A stretch of DNA of 64,000 nucleotides from Cardiocondyla obscurior. Lineage: Eukaryota > Arthropoda > Insecta > Hymenoptera > Formicidae. The translations under genes were made by a program, and so were the position numbers. Below, in pieces: positions 61,853 to 64,000 of this stretch. Position 1 is the first letter of the stretch. Each line of letters opens with the position of its first letter. Location: the NCBI RefSeq assembly GCF_019399895.1, contig NC_091873.1, positions 2,798,001 to 2,862,000 on the forward strand, in the 5' to 3' direction. Under the pieces are notes generated by a model. That model did not search any database, was not told the DNA's origin, and worked only from the letters and a program-made list of their open reading frames with translations.

Positions 61853-64000
61853 GTAAGCGTGTGTTTCTCCGCGAGCGGTCGAACGAGGGCTGTTTTATCT
61901 GGTGAGGAAGGCGAGTCGCGGGGGTGGCACGTGCGTCATTTATGTATCGAAGGAAGGGCGCGAGGCCAAAAATTCGGCGAGGAGCTTTTAACGAGCGCGC
62001 GTCATGCGAATAAAATACGAGCATTAGGTCATTGTTGTTTGTTAATAGAACGTTTAAATATTTAAATAGTAATATTTAGACGATTCATAATGTTGCGTCA
62101 TTGTATCAGGAATTTTGGACGTAATTAATTTTCGGGATTAGACATTTAGCCGCGCGCGAGTCGTTTTAAAACTATTACTCCAGCAGTTCACGTTTGCGGA
62201 AAGAGCAATTTTATGAGAGCTTCGCATGCAAGTGTCTCTCTTTCAACTTGATCAATTCAAATATATCGATCGCCCACGTCGGGATATATTTAGTTCCTCG
62301 ATAGGAGATATTAATAAGCAAACTCTAAGGAGGTCGTTCGTGTGCGAAGATATTATTTCATAAGGTGACAACTTATTTTTATCAGCAGGACCTCGTTTCG
62401 TGAAGAAAATTATCCGGCAAATATGATTTTACTTTTCAGAACCGATTTCTGTTATTTTCTAAATGAAAATCTTATCAGTCTGAATTCCGAGTTATTTCGG
62501 CTGATTAATTGCCGGTCGCGTTTAAACTGAATCGAGTAATCGTGTCGAAAGAGAAGCGACGGAGAAAGGTGTAACGGGCGGCACTGGAGGGCGGTTTGTT
62601 CACTCACGGCTTCGAAACCGTTTGCAAGTGGCAGACGGTGGCGAAAGAACAGTTTTTCGAATTAATAGACTCGCGTAGAGGCAAAAGGACGCGGCGAGGA
62701 CGCGGCGAGGTGGAAGAAGAGGACACCCAGGAACTCTTCATGCATAATACATGCCACGCGCGGCAATATGTCGCCCTCGTTGCTTCTCTTGTTTTATGAA
62801 TCTTTCCAGCCTCTTCAGTCTGCCGTCCAGCCACTTCCAAAAGCTATCATGCGCTTTTTACTTTATTTTTTATTTTTTTTATTTTTTTTTTTCGGAGCCC
62901 CGAGCATGCTCCTTGTCGTTCCTCGAACGCCTTCTTCCGCTCGTGCTACTTTAAAGCTGCTGTTTATTGTTGCCCGCAACTTGCTTCTCTCCGGAATAAT
63001 TATTCTCAATTTGAACGCCGGAAGCTGCCGCAACTTTTCGCGAGCGAGATGCCCCGGTGTCGGATTTTCGTCTCGAGTGTATTTAATACGAAAACCCAAG
63101 ATATTAAAAATAAATATTATCGCGTGGATGCTCGCCGGGATGCTTTCAAAATATTAAAAAGAAAAAAGAAAAAGAAAATGAAAGAAATACGAACGTCATG
63201 CAACATCTCGGATAAACGTAGCGGAACTGCAACGACAGAAAATGAAATCGGTTTACCGCGGATGGACTCTTTCCAGAATCCCTGCTTCGAATCCTTCCTG
63301 TGCCCTGGTTCCACCACACCGCGCTCCGTTCCCTGCCCCGCTCCGTTACCTTCCGCTCGAGGAAAATTTATGGCAAATTGTTTTAACCGTCGGCGTGGTA
63401 CCACCTGGTGCACGAAATATACCGACGGTATACCGACCTCGCGAAAGCGGACACAGCCGTTGTAGCAGATTTTGCAAAAGGGGGGTTGGCCGTGTCTCCT
63501 TCTTCGAGATCGCGTAAAAACGAGGGAGCGAGAAAGGAACGTGCGGTTACCTGCTGTTTTATTATGCGGCTCGAGATTTTCTGCCGATTAACCCGAGGAC
63601 AACAACGCGTGTGATAAAAATCCGTATCGCGACAGAATTATCCGAGTGATTCGAAACATTAAAAAACTGACGTAGTTAGATAAAAAATTTACAAATAAAT
63701 TATAATTATATGATTCAATAATAAAGTTTTTTTTATTATAAGATATCGAATAATAGAAATATAATAATTCTTAATTCAATGTTTCAGTTATTTAAAAAAA
63801 ACAAAAAAAAACAGTATAGAATTACTTGTCCTTTTATTAGCATCGAAATTGTCGTGATTATTTCTGCAGCTTGCATTTGGGAGATACGAATAACGCTTTA
63901 TTACGGGGCTCGCGCTTAATTAATCACGTCGCGCTTAATTATCGCTCTAGCGAGAGAACGTATACGCCGCGGCGAAAACTTCTGGGAACGGGGAAGATAA
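61853..64000. other. start of an intron, no gene seen
   Basis: No exon with paired splice sites. A pyrimidine-rich acceptor-like TTTTACTTTTCAG ends at about 62439, but no donor or conserved frame follows. T-rich (62868-62892) and A-rich tracts and overlapping frames on both strands at 62.6-63.5 kb are the only other notable items. The shared body exon expected for the plus-strand gene must lie beyond 64000. Confidence 0.4.

Overview
The window looks like animal genomic DNA, most likely from an insect and probably a hymenopteran such as an ant. This is inferred from AT-rich tracts, frequent CpG dinucleotides with no sign of CpG depletion, long homopolymer runs, and short GT-AG-bounded exons set in tens of kilobases of non-coding sequence. 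There is no prokaryotic gene organisation, and no rRNA, tRNA, CRISPR array or intact transposase that I can recognise. Almost all of the long open frames on both strands are chance frames in GC-rich patches.

On the plus strand I read the window as the 5' part of one very large gene that has several promoters. I find short first coding exons at 17649-17670 (MAVAPGS), 54580-54601 (MVLHGAN) and 61825-61852 (MPAPAMTAR). A longer start-containing exon lies at 39576-39937 (100 codons with an acidic C-terminal part). A 57-nt internal exon at 19533-19589 continues the 17.6-kb start. Each has a good 5' splice site, and every one leaves exactly one nucleotide over (phase 1). That is what is expected if they are alternative N-termini joined to one shared downstream exon beyond position 64000. 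A weaker candidate with a TATA box lies at 3545-3829, and a non-coding first exon probably ends at 983. The common body of the protein is not in the window, so the gene cannot be named from sequence.

On the minus strand there is a duplicated two-exon unit: copy 1 at 11588-11885 and copy 2 at 22985-23432. Exons, splice sites and about 80 bp upstream are conserved, while the introns differ in length (97 and 255 bp) and sequence. Each copy lies about 0.4 kb from a long inverted repeat (12290-12633 and 23825-24112). This antisense pair is the least explained structure here. It may be a spliced non-coding RNA, a tiny-peptide gene, or part of a repeated element.

The rest is intron-like or intergenic sequence with simple repeats, three inverted-repeat elements, possible enhancer blocks and a few promoter-type motifs (TCACGTGA at 2204, 17196 and 53624; TGACGTCA at 37810 and 53588).
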